Shown: positions 35,201 through 43,869, numbered from the stretch's first letter. The stretch is 64,000 bases of DNA from Sphingomonas sp. QA11 (GCF_028473665.1 NZ_CP098774.1:5079501-5143500), one strand, 5' to 3'. Program-made: numbers and translations. The notes: generated by a model not told the origin, from the sequence alone.

Positions 35201-35568
35201 TCGGCGACGTCCTCCCAGTGCAGGAAACACTGCCCCTTCTCGCCCTTCTGCGCATCGGCACGGCCCTTGCCGAGCGTCAGCAGGCGGGTGAGGCGGCTCC
35301 ACGCCGCCCGGTCCTCGGGCCAGACGAGCAGGGAGGTGCCGTCGACCAGGTCGAGCCGGCACCCCGCGACCATGCGGATCGGCACGCCCTGTTGCGCGAT
35401 CTGCTCGGCGGCCACCAGCGCGCGCACCACCCCGCCCACCGAATTGCGATCGGTGATGCCCAGCGCCGGCATGCCGTCCAGCGCGGCGGCTTCGAACAAC
35501 TGCTCTGGCGAGGAGGCGCCGCGCAGGAAGCTGTAATGCGTCGTCACCTGGAGTTCGGCATAGGTCAT
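32236..35568 (-). CDS. dnaE2: Error-prone DNA polymerase DnaE2 (ImuC)
   Basis: DnaE2 is a C-family polymerase used in SOS mutagenesis and translesion synthesis. The 1110 residues start with a PHP domain (YAELQVTTHYSFLRGASSPEQL), followed by the polymerase core with the acidic residues in PDIDVDFEHERREEVIQW, GRGSAANSVICF and RFRTRGALREVGK, a helix-hairpin-helix region (FGSYGFPESHAASFA) and an OB-fold near the C-terminus. The length fits DnaE2 rather than replicative DnaE1. It is the last gene of imuA-imuB-dnaE2. Confidence 0.97.
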   Translation of the reverse strand: MTYAELQVTTHYSFLRGASSPEQLFEAAALDGMPALGITDRNSVGGVVRALVAAEQIAQQGVPIRMVAGCRLDLVDGTSLLVWPEDRAAWSRLTRLLTLGKGRADAQKGEKGQCFLHWEDVADHARGLVGAIVPGLTETFEQDDLALRWMADVFGERGHLCLTQHRRPGDAMRLHLLEQKARAFGLTPLATGDVLYDTPERRMLQDVVTAIRNTCTIDDLGFRRERSADRHLKSPEEMARRFRRYPAALAASEAIVERCTFSLRELKEQYRYPDEVVISGRTPQDALAKMARTALAERFAPEPIPPDYTTLLEHELALVEQMGYAPYFLTVNSIVRFARSQEILCQGRGSAANSVICFVLGITSIDPVFHKLLFERFISTERHEPPDIDVDFEHERREEVIQWIYETYGRDHAAMTAVVSRFRTRGALREVGKALGLSEDMTAALSGQVWGWSSDGLPAEHVEALNLDPTEQRLALTLDLAKQLIGTPRHLSQHPGGFVLAHDRLDELLPIEPAAMVDRRVVEWEKLDVEELGLMKVDILGLGMLGCMRRTFDLLREHKDISLRLDSPIMQEDDAETFAMICKADTLGVFQIESRAQMSMLPRMRPDNFYDIAIQVAIVRPGPIQGDMVHPYLKRREQKEPIEYPSPALEGVLKKTLGVPLFQEQAMQVAMVGAGFSASEADRLRRAMATFKQTGGVGKFREPLISGMLANEISLDFAERLVKQIEGFGSYGFPESHAASFAKIAYASSWMKCHHPEIFCTALLNAQPMGFYAPAQIIRDAREHGVEALPVCINRSDWDTIVVPGQPNARPRDDRFWGTGADWEALLPLRLGMRIVLGLSEDDAGEILKARATGPFTSVEDAWRRSGVKPAALEKLARADAFQCLGLNRRQALWAIRGLGQAPLPLLTAADMRAGAIIPEAREPAVALTPLTAGREVVEDYRATQLTLRNHPVSFLRGALDRLRIRRCSDLKTLKDGTRVEVAGIILVRQRPGSAEGVVFVTIEDETGIANAILWKDRFEAQRRILMSASMISVQGRVQSESGVIHVVTDRIVDHTHLLRGIGDLDLPTMTIPGDGATHGGTIDPRDRPRLPLFGDGMEAVIPIKSHDFH

Positions 35569-35591
35569 TGGCGGGCGTCGCCCGTTTCATC

Positions 35592-35685
35592 GTCACCCCG
35601 GACTCGTTCCGGGGGCCATCGTTCCGCAAGCGCAACGCTGATGATGTTCGCGGAACGATGGATGCCGGAATGAATCCGGCATGAC
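35592..35685. repeat. Palindromic repeat family B
   Basis: Left end GTCACCCCGGACTCGTTCCG, right end CCGGAATGAATCCGGCATGA. Internal arms CATCGTTCCGC / GCGGAACGATG pair. It lies between imuB and dnaE2, so the SOS transcript carries it as a hairpin. The rest of the 189-base gap holds nothing recognised. Confidence 0.9.
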
Positions 35686-35757
35686 GAAAGAAGGCGATTC
35701 ACCCGCCCGGTGCCGCCTTGAAAGGACCGATTCGGGGCCGACGCATCGCGCACCACC

Positions 35758-37548
35758 TCACCCGAACGCCCCGTGCATGAACCAGGCGAGGTCGCCGGTC
35801 TCCGTCCGCTCGCCATCGCCGCGGCGGAACAGCCAGAAACGCTGGCCGGCCTCGTCCTCAACCCGGAAATAGTCGCGTACGCTGTCCCGTTCGGTCGCGC
35901 GCTTCCACCATTCGCCGTTCACCCGCTCGGGGCCGTCGGCGCGTACCACCTTGTGGGTCGTGCCGCGCCAGGTGAAGCGGCGGGGCGGATGATCGGGCAT
36001 TTCGGCGATGACGTGATCCAGCAGTTCGGGCCGGCGCAGCATGCGCACCGGGCGCGGCCAGCGAGGGTGCCAGGGATGGAGATCGGGCGTCCGGTCGAGC
36101 CGGCGCACATCGCCTGGCTTGAGCGGCGCCGCGGGTCGCCCGGGCGGGTCGAGCGCCGGTGCCGGTTCGACCGATCGTTCGGGCACGTCGCTCTCCACCG
36201 GCCGGCTGCGCCACAGCCGCGTCTCGCCGATCCGGTTGGCCAGCGTGTCGACCAGTGGCGCGATATCGGCCGGGGTCTCCTCAAGCCGTTCCTCGACGGG
36301 CAGCGGGCCAAGCGGATCGGCGCGGCGGACATGCAGCGCCAGCGCGTCGATGCCATAGCCGGGGGCGATCTCCTCGATACGCCGGACGATCAGACGAAGC
36401 AGATGCGCCGGGTCGCGGTTCGGGCGGGCGAGGCCGATGCGCAGCCGCTGCGGCACGCCGTCGATCCGGTCGGCGACCAGCTCGATCGCGCGCGCGCCCC
36501 GGCCCGCCTGAGCCAGCGCGGTGACGAGGCGCGGCATGAGGTGCGCCAGCCAATGCTCGATCGCCTCGGCGGTTGCGATCGGCTCGGCGAAGCGCTGGAT
36601 CACGGCGATATGTCCGGGCGGGACGACGGGATCGAGCGGCTCGCCGATCCGCCCGCCCGCCTGGTCGAGGCGCAGTACCAGCGCCTTGCCGAACCGGCGC
36701 GCGAGCGGCGCGCGGGGCATCGCGGCAAGCTGGCCGATCGTCTCCACGCCGAGACGCTTTAGCAGCTCGATCGCGGCTGGCTCGACCCGCAACGCGGCGA
36801 TGGGCAGGGGGGCGATGGCATCGTGCTGCGTGCCGGGTGGGCAGATCGTCACGCCGTCCTGCGGCTGGCGGCCGTGGCGCGCGAGCGCCCAGGCAGCGCC
36901 CGTCGTGTCCGCGACAGCGATCCGTGCCCTCACGCCTAGCCGTGCGAGCAGCCGAACGATCCGCCGCGCCATCCTCTCTTCACCGCCGAACAGGTGCGCG
37001 GTGCCGGTCAGCTCGATGAACAGCCCATCCTCTCCCGACAGCGCGACGATCGGCGACCAGCGCCGCGCGGCGGTGATGGCGAGGCGTTCGAGATCGGCCC
37101 GGTCGCCCTCCGGATCGGCCGGCCGGATATCGAGATCAGGCACCTGGGCGCGCGCCTGAGTCACCGCCATGCCGGCCCGGATGCCGAGCAGATGCGCGGC
37201 ATGGCTGGTCGCGGCGACAAGGATCCTGCTGCCTTCGCGGATCGAGGTGACGAGGGGTGGCTTCAAATCCTCCCTGGTACGGGGTGGGGGGCTTCCCCCA
37301 ACGTTGCGCTTGCGGAAGGGCACCTCCACCGCCTGGAGTGGTCCCCCTCCCTGTGCCGGGGAGGAATCCGCCGCTTCCCCTCGTGCCCAGCGCGCGCCGG
37401 GGCGCCAGCCGCGGTTTCGCGGGGCTGCCTTGATGTCGACGATCGGCTGCGCGCGCGGCGGTGCGTCAGGCGGCGCGGCGGTGCGTTCCGCCCGCCGCAG
37501 CCGATCGATCGGCCAGTCGGGCAGGTAGAGCGAGGCGACCCGTTTCAT
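35758..37548 (-). CDS. imuB: ImuB, inactive Y-family polymerase-like SOS protein, with in-frame repeat insertion
   Basis: ImuB is a Y-family homologue that lacks catalytic acids and acts as a hub linking DnaE2 and the beta clamp. The 596-residue protein begins MKRVASLYLPDWPIDRLRR; the usual acidic metal ligands are absent, and the SGEDGLFIELTGTAHLFGGE and LGVRARIAVADTTGAAWA segments fit ImuB. Residues of about 60-96 (SSPAQGGGPLQ...RTREDLKP) are the translation of a GC-rich palindromic repeat placed before PLVTSIREGSRILVAA. The imuB start overlaps the imuA end by 83 bases. Confidence 0.93.
   Translation of the reverse strand: MKRVASLYLPDWPIDRLRRAERTAAPPDAPPRAQPIVDIKAAPRNRGWRPGARWARGEAADSSPAQGGGPLQAVEVPFRKRNVGGSPPPRTREDLKPPLVTSIREGSRILVAATSHAAHLLGIRAGMAVTQARAQVPDLDIRPADPEGDRADLERLAITAARRWSPIVALSGEDGLFIELTGTAHLFGGEERMARRIVRLLARLGVRARIAVADTTGAAWALARHGRQPQDGVTICPPGTQHDAIAPLPIAALRVEPAAIELLKRLGVETIGQLAAMPRAPLARRFGKALVLRLDQAGGRIGEPLDPVVPPGHIAVIQRFAEPIATAEAIEHWLAHLMPRLVTALAQAGRGARAIELVADRIDGVPQRLRIGLARPNRDPAHLLRLIVRRIEEIAPGYGIDALALHVRRADPLGPLPVEERLEETPADIAPLVDTLANRIGETRLWRSRPVESDVPERSVEPAPALDPPGRPAAPLKPGDVRRLDRTPDLHPWHPRWPRPVRMLRRPELLDHVIAEMPDHPPRRFTWRGTTHKVVRADGPERVNGEWWKRATERDSVRDYFRVEDEAGQRFWLFRRGDGERTETGDLAWFMHGAFG
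37260..37368. repeat. Family G-like palindromic repeat inside imuB
   Basis: The plus strand reads CAAATCCTCCCTGGTACGGG near the left end and CCCTCCCTGTGCCGGGGAGG near the right end, inverted arms of the same type as the gene-end hairpins at 26393 and 32213, with a GGGGGGCTTCCCCC and TTGCGCTTGCGGAAGGGC interior. It stays open in the imuB frame and adds about 36 residues near the N-terminus. Confidence 0.8.
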
Positions 37549-38218
37549 CGCATGCCTCCATCGTCCAGTTATGGGGTTCGCCGCCGCGCTGCCGGACCAG
37601 CTCGATCCGCCAGCGCGGGCAGCCGACGCCTTCGACCGGAAGCGGGGTCGAGGGCGCGGCGGCGATTCTCCAGCGAGTCACCGCGGCTGACGGCACGGCG
37701 AGCGGGTTGCCGCCCTCGCGGGCATGGCGCTTGAGCAGCAGCGCGATCGTCTTGCCGCCCTCCGCCGCGAGTTGCAGCCGGCGGGTATTCGCCATGGAAG
37801 CGCTCTTCGCCTCGCCGATCACCGCGCCAAGCCCGCGATGGCGCAGCCCTTCCTCCATCAGCGCGAGCAGTTCGGCGTCATCGGCCGCTTCGGCATAAAG
37901 GATGCGTTCGGGTGCCAGCCCCGCCTGGTACAGGCCGGGCGCGAACAGGTCCCGCCGGCGTACCACCCACAGGACCGGCCCCCAGGCGCGCGCGGCGATG
38001 CCGGCCATGAACAGGGTGGCGGCGGCATCGTCGCCCATGCCGGGACTGGCCGCCGCGACCTCGTGCAGAGACCCGAGCGTGAGCCCGCCGCTCGCGATCC
38101 GCGAATCGATCGGGCCGATCCCGAAGGGCAGCACGGCGCGTCGGCGCAATCCATCCCCCTCGATTGCGCGAAGGGTTTCGCGTAAGGCGGAAAGGGCGGC
38201 GGCAGACGACAAGGACAC
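37466..38218 (-). CDS. imuA: ImuA, SOS mutagenesis protein (RecA-like)
   Basis: ImuA is a RecA/SulA-related partner of ImuB and DnaE2. The 250 residues show LPFGIGPIDSRIASGGLTLGSLHEVAA (P-loop region remnant), ARAWGPVLWVVRRRDLFAPGL, LGAVIGEAKSASMANTRRLQLAAE and a C-terminal RRIELVRQRGG-like strand. The start is GTG at 38218, 19 bases downstream of a LexA box. It is the first gene of the cassette and is followed by imuB with an 83-base overlap in another frame. Confidence 0.92.
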   Translation of the reverse strand: MSLSSAAALSALRETLRAIEGDGLRRRAVLPFGIGPIDSRIASGGLTLGSLHEVAAASPGMGDDAAATLFMAGIAARAWGPVLWVVRRRDLFAPGLYQAGLAPERILYAEAADDAELLALMEEGLRHRGLGAVIGEAKSASMANTRRLQLAAEGGKTIALLLKRHAREGGNPLAVPSAAVTRWRIAAAPSTPLPVEGVGCPRWRIELVRQRGGEPHNWTMEACDETGRLALPARLADRSAAAGGTHRRAA

Positions 38219-38236
38219 GACTCGCTGAATGAGTTT

Positions 38237-38270
38237 GTTCCTATTTTGTTCCTATCGGCACAGGAGTCAA
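38237..38270 (-). promoter_or_regulatory. LexA box (SOS box) and promoter of imuA-imuB-dnaE2
   Basis: The plus strand shows GTTC-CTATTTT-GTTC (38237-38251), the alphaproteobacterial LexA consensus GTTC-N7-GTTC. On the minus strand TTGACT (38270-38265) and AAAATA (38247-38242) are spaced by 17 bases, so the box overlaps the -10 element, an ideal repressor position. The cassette should be induced by DNA damage. Confidence 0.88.
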
Positions 38271-38324
38271 TCGCAGAGTGAATTTGGCCGTGACTGATCC
38301 AGCCCTTCGGCCAATAGTGTTTTC

Positions 38325-38350
38325 CAATCGGAAAACACTACGAGAGGGCG
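38325..38350. promoter_or_regulatory. Perfect 11-bp-arm dyad upstream of the bkd operon
   Basis: TAGTGTTTTCC-AATC-GGAAAACACTA is a perfect inverted repeat in the 272-base gap between imuA and bkdA1, 141 bases before the bkdA1 start. Its AT-rich arms stand out from the GC-rich dispersed repeats and it lacks a T tract, so a regulator operator is more likely than a terminator. A TATAAC at 38414-38419 may belong to a bkd promoter. Confidence 0.55.
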
Positions 38351-38490
38351 AAGAAAAAATGCTGTCATGATCGGCACAGCCGCAGGGGCCTATCGCCAAG
38401 CGCTTTGAAATTTTATAACAAGGCTCGAACAAGCGATTCCCTGTGTTCGCCCGATGCGGACACGACGATCTCGCACTGATTGGAGAGAGC

Positions 38491-39780
38491 ATGGCAAGCG
38501 ACAGTCCGCGCGCCAATTTACAACCATTGTCGCTTTATGTGCCGGAACCCAAGTTCCGCCCGGGCGACACGGTCGATTTCACCGAGGTCGCGATTCCCGC
38601 GGCCGGCGAAGCCCGTCGTCCCGACACCGCCGACCGGCCCGAGACCTTCATCGATCTCGCTTATGAGTTGGTCCGCGTGCTCGACGACGAGGGCAATGCC
38701 GTCGGCCCGTGGAACCCGCGGCTTTCGCCCGATACGCTCCGCGCGATGCTGCGCAGCATGGTGCTGGTCCGGGCGTTCGACGAGCGCATGTTCCGCGCCC
38801 AGCGCCAGGGCAAGACCAGCTTCTACATGAAGTGCCTCGGCGAGGAGGCTGTCGCGGTCGCCGCGGCGTTCGCGCTCGATTACGAGGATATGTGCTTCCC
38901 CTCCTATCGCCAGCAGGGGCTGCTCGTCGCACGGGGCTGGAGCCTCGTCGACATGATGAACCAGATCTATTCGAACAGGGGCGACCGGCTTCAGGGCAAG
39001 CAGCTCCCGATCATGTATTCGGTCAGGGACGCCGGCTTCTTCTCGATCTCCGGGAACCTCACCACGCAATATCCCCAGGCCGTCGGCTGGGCGATGGCGT
39101 CGGCGGCGAAGGGCGACACCCGAATCGCCGCCACCTGGTGCGGCGAGGGCTCGACGGCGGAGGGCGATTTCCATTCGGCCTGCACCTTCGCCAGCGTCTA
39201 TCGCGCGCCGGTGATCTTCAACGTCGTCAACAACCAGTGGGCGATCTCGAGCTTCTCCGGCTTCGCCGGTGCCGAATCGACCACCTTCGCGGCACGTGCG
39301 ATCGGCTATGGCATCGCCGGCCTGCGCGTCGACGGTAACGACGCGCTCGCCGTCTATGCCGCGACCGCCTGGGCGGCGGAGCGCGCCCGCACCAACCAGG
39401 GCCCGACCCTGATCGAGCATTTCACCTATCGCGCCGAAGGTCATTCGACCTCGGACGATCCCGGCCAGTATCGTTCGGCCGGGGAGCCGACCGCCTGGCC
39501 GCTGGGCGATCCGATCAAGCGGCTGAAGGACCATCTCATCGCGATCGGCGAATGGGACGAGGATCGCCACGCCGCGCAGGATCTCGAACTCGCCGAGGAA
39601 GTGAAGCGCGCGCAGAAGGAGGCCGAGCAGAACGGCATCCTCGGCCATGGCCTCCACCAGCCGCTGGACACGCTGTTCGACGGCGTGTTCGAGGAGATGC
39701 CGTGGCATCTCAGGGAACAACAGGCACAGATGCTCGCGGAAGAAACCGCCTCGGGCCGGCCATGGGCACGCAAGTCATGA
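38491..39780 (+). CDS. bkdA1: Branched-chain 2-oxoacid dehydrogenase E1 alpha subunit
   Basis: This is the thiamin diphosphate E1 component that decarboxylates 2-oxo acids from Val, Leu and Ile. The 429 residues begin with the BCKDH-specific extension (LSLYVPEPKFRPGDTVDFTE) and have FYMKCLGEEAVAVAAA, CFPSYRQQGLLVARG, QLPIMYSVRDAGFFSISGNL and the TPP motif WCGEGSTAEGDFH...NVVNNQWAI, with the phosphorylation-loop-like YRAEGHSTSDDP. It matches Pseudomonas BkdA1 closely in pattern, more than PDH E1 alpha. The start has GGAGAGA upstream. bkdA2 follows after a repeat B. Confidence 0.95.
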   Translation: MASDSPRANLQPLSLYVPEPKFRPGDTVDFTEVAIPAAGEARRPDTADRPETFIDLAYELVRVLDDEGNAVGPWNPRLSPDTLRAMLRSMVLVRAFDERMFRAQRQGKTSFYMKCLGEEAVAVAAAFALDYEDMCFPSYRQQGLLVARGWSLVDMMNQIYSNRGDRLQGKQLPIMYSVRDAGFFSISGNLTTQYPQAVGWAMASAAKGDTRIAATWCGEGSTAEGDFHSACTFASVYRAPVIFNVVNNQWAISSFSGFAGAESTTFAARAIGYGIAGLRVDGNDALAVYAATAWAAERARTNQGPTLIEHFTYRAEGHSTSDDPGQYRSAGEPTAWPLGDPIKRLKDHLIAIGEWDEDRHAAQDLELAEEVKRAQKEAEQNGILGHGLHQPLDTLFDGVFEEMPWHLREQQAQMLAEETASGRPWARKS

Positions 39781-39848
39781 GCGACCTCACATCATATCCC
39801 CATTCGTCTGGGTCCTTTGCAGGGCTCGCGACGTCCACCCCTTCTTCC

Positions 39849-39942
39849 GTCACCCCGGACTTGTTCCGGGGGCCACGGTCCCGCAAAATCAAGGGTCGAT
39901 GAGTATGCGGAGCAGTGGATGCCGGAACGAGTCCGGCATGAC
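39849..39942. repeat. Palindromic repeat family B
   Basis: Left end GTCACCCCGGACTTGTTCCG, right end CCGGAACGAGTCCGGCATGA. It lies in the 192-base gap between bkdA1 and bkdA2, inside the operon. The arms are inverted, so the mRNA would carry a strong hairpin between E1 alpha and E1 beta. Confidence 0.9.
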
Positions 39943-39972
39943 GGAGTGGGGCCTTTTCGAGGAAACAGGCGC

Positions 39973-41070
<1,098 letters not shown>

Positions 41071-41090
41071 TTTCGATGGCTCTGCCCATC

Positions 41091-41161
41091 CCCGTTCGTG
41101 TCGAGCGAAGTCGAGACACCAACGCGGCCCCCTGTTTCTCGACTTCGCTCGAAACGAACGG
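41091..41161. repeat. Palindromic repeat family C, short copy
   Basis: CCCGTTCGTGTCGAGCGAAG then TCGAGACACC on the left pairs with TTTCTCGACTTCGCTCGAAA and CGAACGG on the right. It fills the gap between bkdA2 and bkdB and ends 9 bases before the bkdB ATG, so it may affect bkdB translation. Confidence 0.8.
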
Positions 41162-41170
41162 ATTACGCTA

Positions 41171-42484
41171 ATGGCACGCTTCACCTTCAAGCTTCCAGAC
41201 ATTGGGGAAGGCATCTCCGAGGCGGAGATCGTCGCGTGGCACGTGGCGGTCGGGGATCGCGTGGAGGAGGACCAGGGCCTTGCCGACATGATGACGGACA
41301 AGGCGACGGTGGAGATGGAATCGCCGGTCGCGGGCGTGGTGGTCGAACTGGCCGGCGAGGTCGGCGACCAGGTGTCGATCGGGGCTGCCTTGGTGGTGAT
41401 CGAGACCGATGCCGCCGAGACGGTGGCCGATGCCGCGCCAGCCGAGACCAAAGCCGAAGAGGTCGAGGAACAGATCGAGGCGGAAACGCCAGGGGCCGAG
41501 GAGGTGGCTGAAAAGACCTCTCCCCATCGCGGAGAGGGTTTGGAAGAGGCGCAGTCACAAGCGCCATCGCCCGAAACTGCCCCTCTCCCCGACCCTCTCC
41601 CCCAAGGGGAGAGGGAGAAGAGCGCCCATGTCCTCGCATCCCCCGCGGTCCGCGCTCGCGCGGCCGACCTCGGCATCGACCTTGGCAGCGTGAAGGCCGA
41701 GGGCGACCGGATCCGCCACGCCGATCTCGATGCGTATCTGCGTTATGGGTCAGGCCAGGGCTATCACGCGCCGCACGTGTCGCGCGCCCGCGCCGACGAG
41801 CCAATCAAGGTCATCGGCATGCGCCGTCGTATCGCCGAGAACATGGCCGCCTCGAAGCGGACCATCCCGCACTTCACTTATGTCGACGAGATCGACGTCA
41901 CCGCGCTGGAGGAGATGCGTGCAGACCTCAACGCACACCGCGGCAACCGGCCCAAGCTGACCATGCTGCCGCTGATGATCGTCGCGATCTGCAAGTCGAT
42001 CCCCGACTTCCCGATGCTCAACGCGCGCTATGACGATGAGGCGGGCGTGGTGACGCGCCACGGATCGATCCATCTTGGCATGGCGACGCAGACCCCGGCC
42101 GGCCTGATGGTCCCGGTGATCCGCGACGCGCAGGACCTGAACGTCTGGCAGCTCGCCAGCGAGATCACCCGCCTCGCCGAGGCAGCCCGCACCGGCAAGG
42201 CGAAGTCGGAGGAACTCAGCGGCTCGACGCTGACCATCACCTCGCTCGGGCCACTCGGCGGCATCGCTACCACGCCCGTCATCAACCGGCCCGAGGTTGC
42301 GATCATCGGCCCGAACAAGATCGTCGAGCGCCCCGTCTTCCGCGGCGACGACATCGTCCGCGCCAGGCTGATGAACCTCTCGATCAGCTGCGACCACCGC
42401 GTCGTCGACGGGTGGGACGCCGCAAGCTACGTCCAGGCCCTCAAGAAATATCTCGAAACCCCCGTCCTCCTCTTCACTGACTGA
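41171..42484 (+). CDS. bkdB: Branched-chain 2-oxoacid dehydrogenase E2 (dihydrolipoyl acyltransferase), with in-frame repeat in the linker
   Basis: E2 transfers the acyl group to CoA and forms the complex core. The 437 residues have one lipoyl domain (MTDKATVEMESPVAG, Lys44), a flexible linker, the E1/E3-binding domain (ASPAVRARAADLGIDL, about 155-190) and the acyltransferase domain (MRRRIAENMAASKRTIPHFTYVDEID, and the active-site SCDHRVVDGWDAA). Linker residues of about 115-150 (TSPHRGEG...PLPDPLPQGERE) translate a palindromic repeat. MAPEG follows 2 bases after the stop. Confidence 0.95.
   Translation: MARFTFKLPDIGEGISEAEIVAWHVAVGDRVEEDQGLADMMTDKATVEMESPVAGVVVELAGEVGDQVSIGAALVVIETDAAETVADAAPAETKAEEVEEQIEAETPGAEEVAEKTSPHRGEGLEEAQSQAPSPETAPLPDPLPQGEREKSAHVLASPAVRARAADLGIDLGSVKAEGDRIRHADLDAYLRYGSGQGYHAPHVSRARADEPIKVIGMRRRIAENMAASKRTIPHFTYVDEIDVTALEEMRADLNAHRGNRPKLTMLPLMIVAICKSIPDFPMLNARYDDEAGVVTRHGSIHLGMATQTPAGLMVPVIRDAQDLNVWQLASEITRLAEAARTGKAKSEELSGSTLTITSLGPLGGIATTPVINRPEVAIIGPNKIVERPVFRGDDIVRARLMNLSISCDHRVVDGWDAASYVQALKKYLETPVLLFTD
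41513..41620. repeat. Family F palindromic repeat inside bkdB
   Basis: CCTCTCCCCATCGCGGAGAG and CCCTCTCCCCGACCCTCTCC then CCAAGGGGAGAGGG are the inverted CCCTCTCC-type arms that also occur between genes at 50456-50605. It is open on the coding strand and adds about 36 residues exactly in the disordered inter-domain linker of E2. Confidence 0.85.
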
Positions 42485-42486
42485 GG

Positions 42487-43140
42487 ATGTCGAACCGCCT
42501 CGTCCCCGGATCGATCGAGGCGCAGCAGCGCGCGCTTGTCATGGGCGTGGTGCTTGCCTTGCCGGTGGCGATCGGGCTGTGGTTCTTCATCGATCGATCG
42601 CTGCCGCCGGTCCCGGGCATGGCGACCCAGACGGCGCGCTTCTTCTTCGCGCTTCACTGTGTCGGCATCGCGACCCTGCTCGCGCTGTTGCCGGGGATCG
42701 AGGCGGTCGCGCACGAACGGCTCGTCACCCCTGCGATCGACCCGCTGGCCGGGGCCGAATCGCGGCGGATGCGGGTCAACCAGCGCTACGTCCAGAATAC
42801 CATCGAGCAGCTCTGGCTGTTCGTGCCGGGGCTGCTGATGCTCGCCGTCCAGGCGCGCGATGGCGCGTCGATGCGCGCGGTGGTCGCCTGCACCATCGTG
42901 TGGGTGCTCGCGCGCTGGGCCTTCTGGATCGGCTATATGCTCGGCGCGCGATTCCGCTCGGCCGGGCTGGTCGGCATGGTGCAGAGCATGATGGTCCTGC
43001 TCTATTGCGTCGGGCGCTTCGGCTATCTGTGGCTCGGCTGGGCCGGCGCGGTGGCCTTGATCGCGCCTTTCGTCGCGGCCGAACTGTTCATCATCGGCAT
43101 GCTGCGCTGGGAAAGCTGGCGGGCTCAGGACGAGGCCTGA
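42487..43140 (+). CDS. MAPEG family membrane protein
   Basis: This 217-residue protein has four or five hydrophobic helices. The segment RRMRVNQRYVQNTIEQLWLFVPGLL is the MAPEG signature (R-x-x-N-x-x-E), a family of trimeric membrane enzymes in eicosanoid and glutathione metabolism whose bacterial members are mostly uncharacterised. An N-terminal extension of about 95 residues precedes the motif, longer than in typical 130-residue MAPEG proteins. Only 2 bases separate it from bkdB, so it is probably in the bkd transcript. Confidence 0.82.
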   Translation: MSNRLVPGSIEAQQRALVMGVVLALPVAIGLWFFIDRSLPPVPGMATQTARFFFALHCVGIATLLALLPGIEAVAHERLVTPAIDPLAGAESRRMRVNQRYVQNTIEQLWLFVPGLLMLAVQARDGASMRAVVACTIVWVLARWAFWIGYMLGARFRSAGLVGMVQSMMVLLYCVGRFGYLWLGWAGAVALIAPFVAAELFIIGMLRWESWRAQDEA

Positions 43141-43158
43141 TTCTCCCGCGCGGTTGCG

Positions 43159-43869
43159 TCAGCGCCGCCCGGCCGCGCCCCGGCGTGCCGCGGATCGCCG
43201 TTCCCGTTCGTGAAAGGCGGCACGCTGCAGCAGCAGGTCGAGATCCTCGCGGCTGACGTCGAAGGTCTCGCCCAGATCGGCCAGTGCCTGGTCGATCGCC
43301 TCGGGATGGAAACCGGCATGCTTGTCCTGCGCCATGGCCGGCCGGTGCGGATAGCTGTGGCCCGAGAAGCGGTGGAACAGCAGCCCGACCAGCACCAGCG
43401 CAAGGGAGTTGGTCGCAACCGGCATGAGCGCGAACAGATAGCCCGATCCCGCGATCACCGGTCCGCCGATCACCGCGGTCAGGGCCACCGCGCCGCCCGG
43501 CGGGTGAAGGCAGCGCAGCAGCGACATCGCCAGGATCGCGCCGGAGACCGCCAGTCCGGCCGCCAGCATCGGCGGCAGCATCAAATGGGCCATGGTCACG
43601 CCGGCGATCGCCGACACTATATTGCCGCCGACCACTGACCAGGGCTGGGCGAGCGGGCTGGCGGGAACGGCGAACACCAGCACCGCCGACGCGCCGATCG
43701 GTGCCAGCAGGAACGGCAGTTCAGCCATGCTCAGGTGAAGGCCGGTGCAGGCAAAGGCGGTGAGCGCGATGCCGATCAGCGCGCCGATACAGGCGATCAA
43801 CCGATCACGCAGGCTCGCGCCCGCCAGCAATGGATTGAAGAGACGCGGTAACGTGTTGCCCAGCTTCAT
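43159..43869 (-). CDS. HPP family membrane protein
   Basis: This 236-residue protein has about four or five membrane helices. The motif SLLRCLHPPGGAVALTAVIGGP (with HPP) defines the HPP family, and the N-terminal LLAPIGASAVLVFAVPASPLAQPW also fits. Some cyanobacterial members transport nitrite, others are uncharacterised. A soluble C-terminal tail of about 70 residues (HRPAMAQDKHAGFHPEAIDQAL..) follows. The start at 43869 is the first Met near the fold; the longer frame overlaps the thiolase stop. Confidence 0.88.
   Translation of the reverse strand: MKLGNTLPRLFNPLLAGASLRDRLIACIGALIGIALTAFACTGLHLSMAELPFLLAPIGASAVLVFAVPASPLAQPWSVVGGNIVSAIAGVTMAHLMLPPMLAAGLAVSGAILAMSLLRCLHPPGGAVALTAVIGGPVIAGSGYLFALMPVATNSLALVLVGLLFHRFSGHSYPHRPAMAQDKHAGFHPEAIDQALADLGETFDVSREDLDLLLQRAAFHERERRSAARRGAAGRR

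Noticed and set aside
37680..37740. RHAREGGNP-like segment in ImuA as a possible fourth in-frame repeat
   Set aside because: No inverted arms are visible in the DNA and the segment fits the expected ImuA strand-turn-strand, so it looks native.
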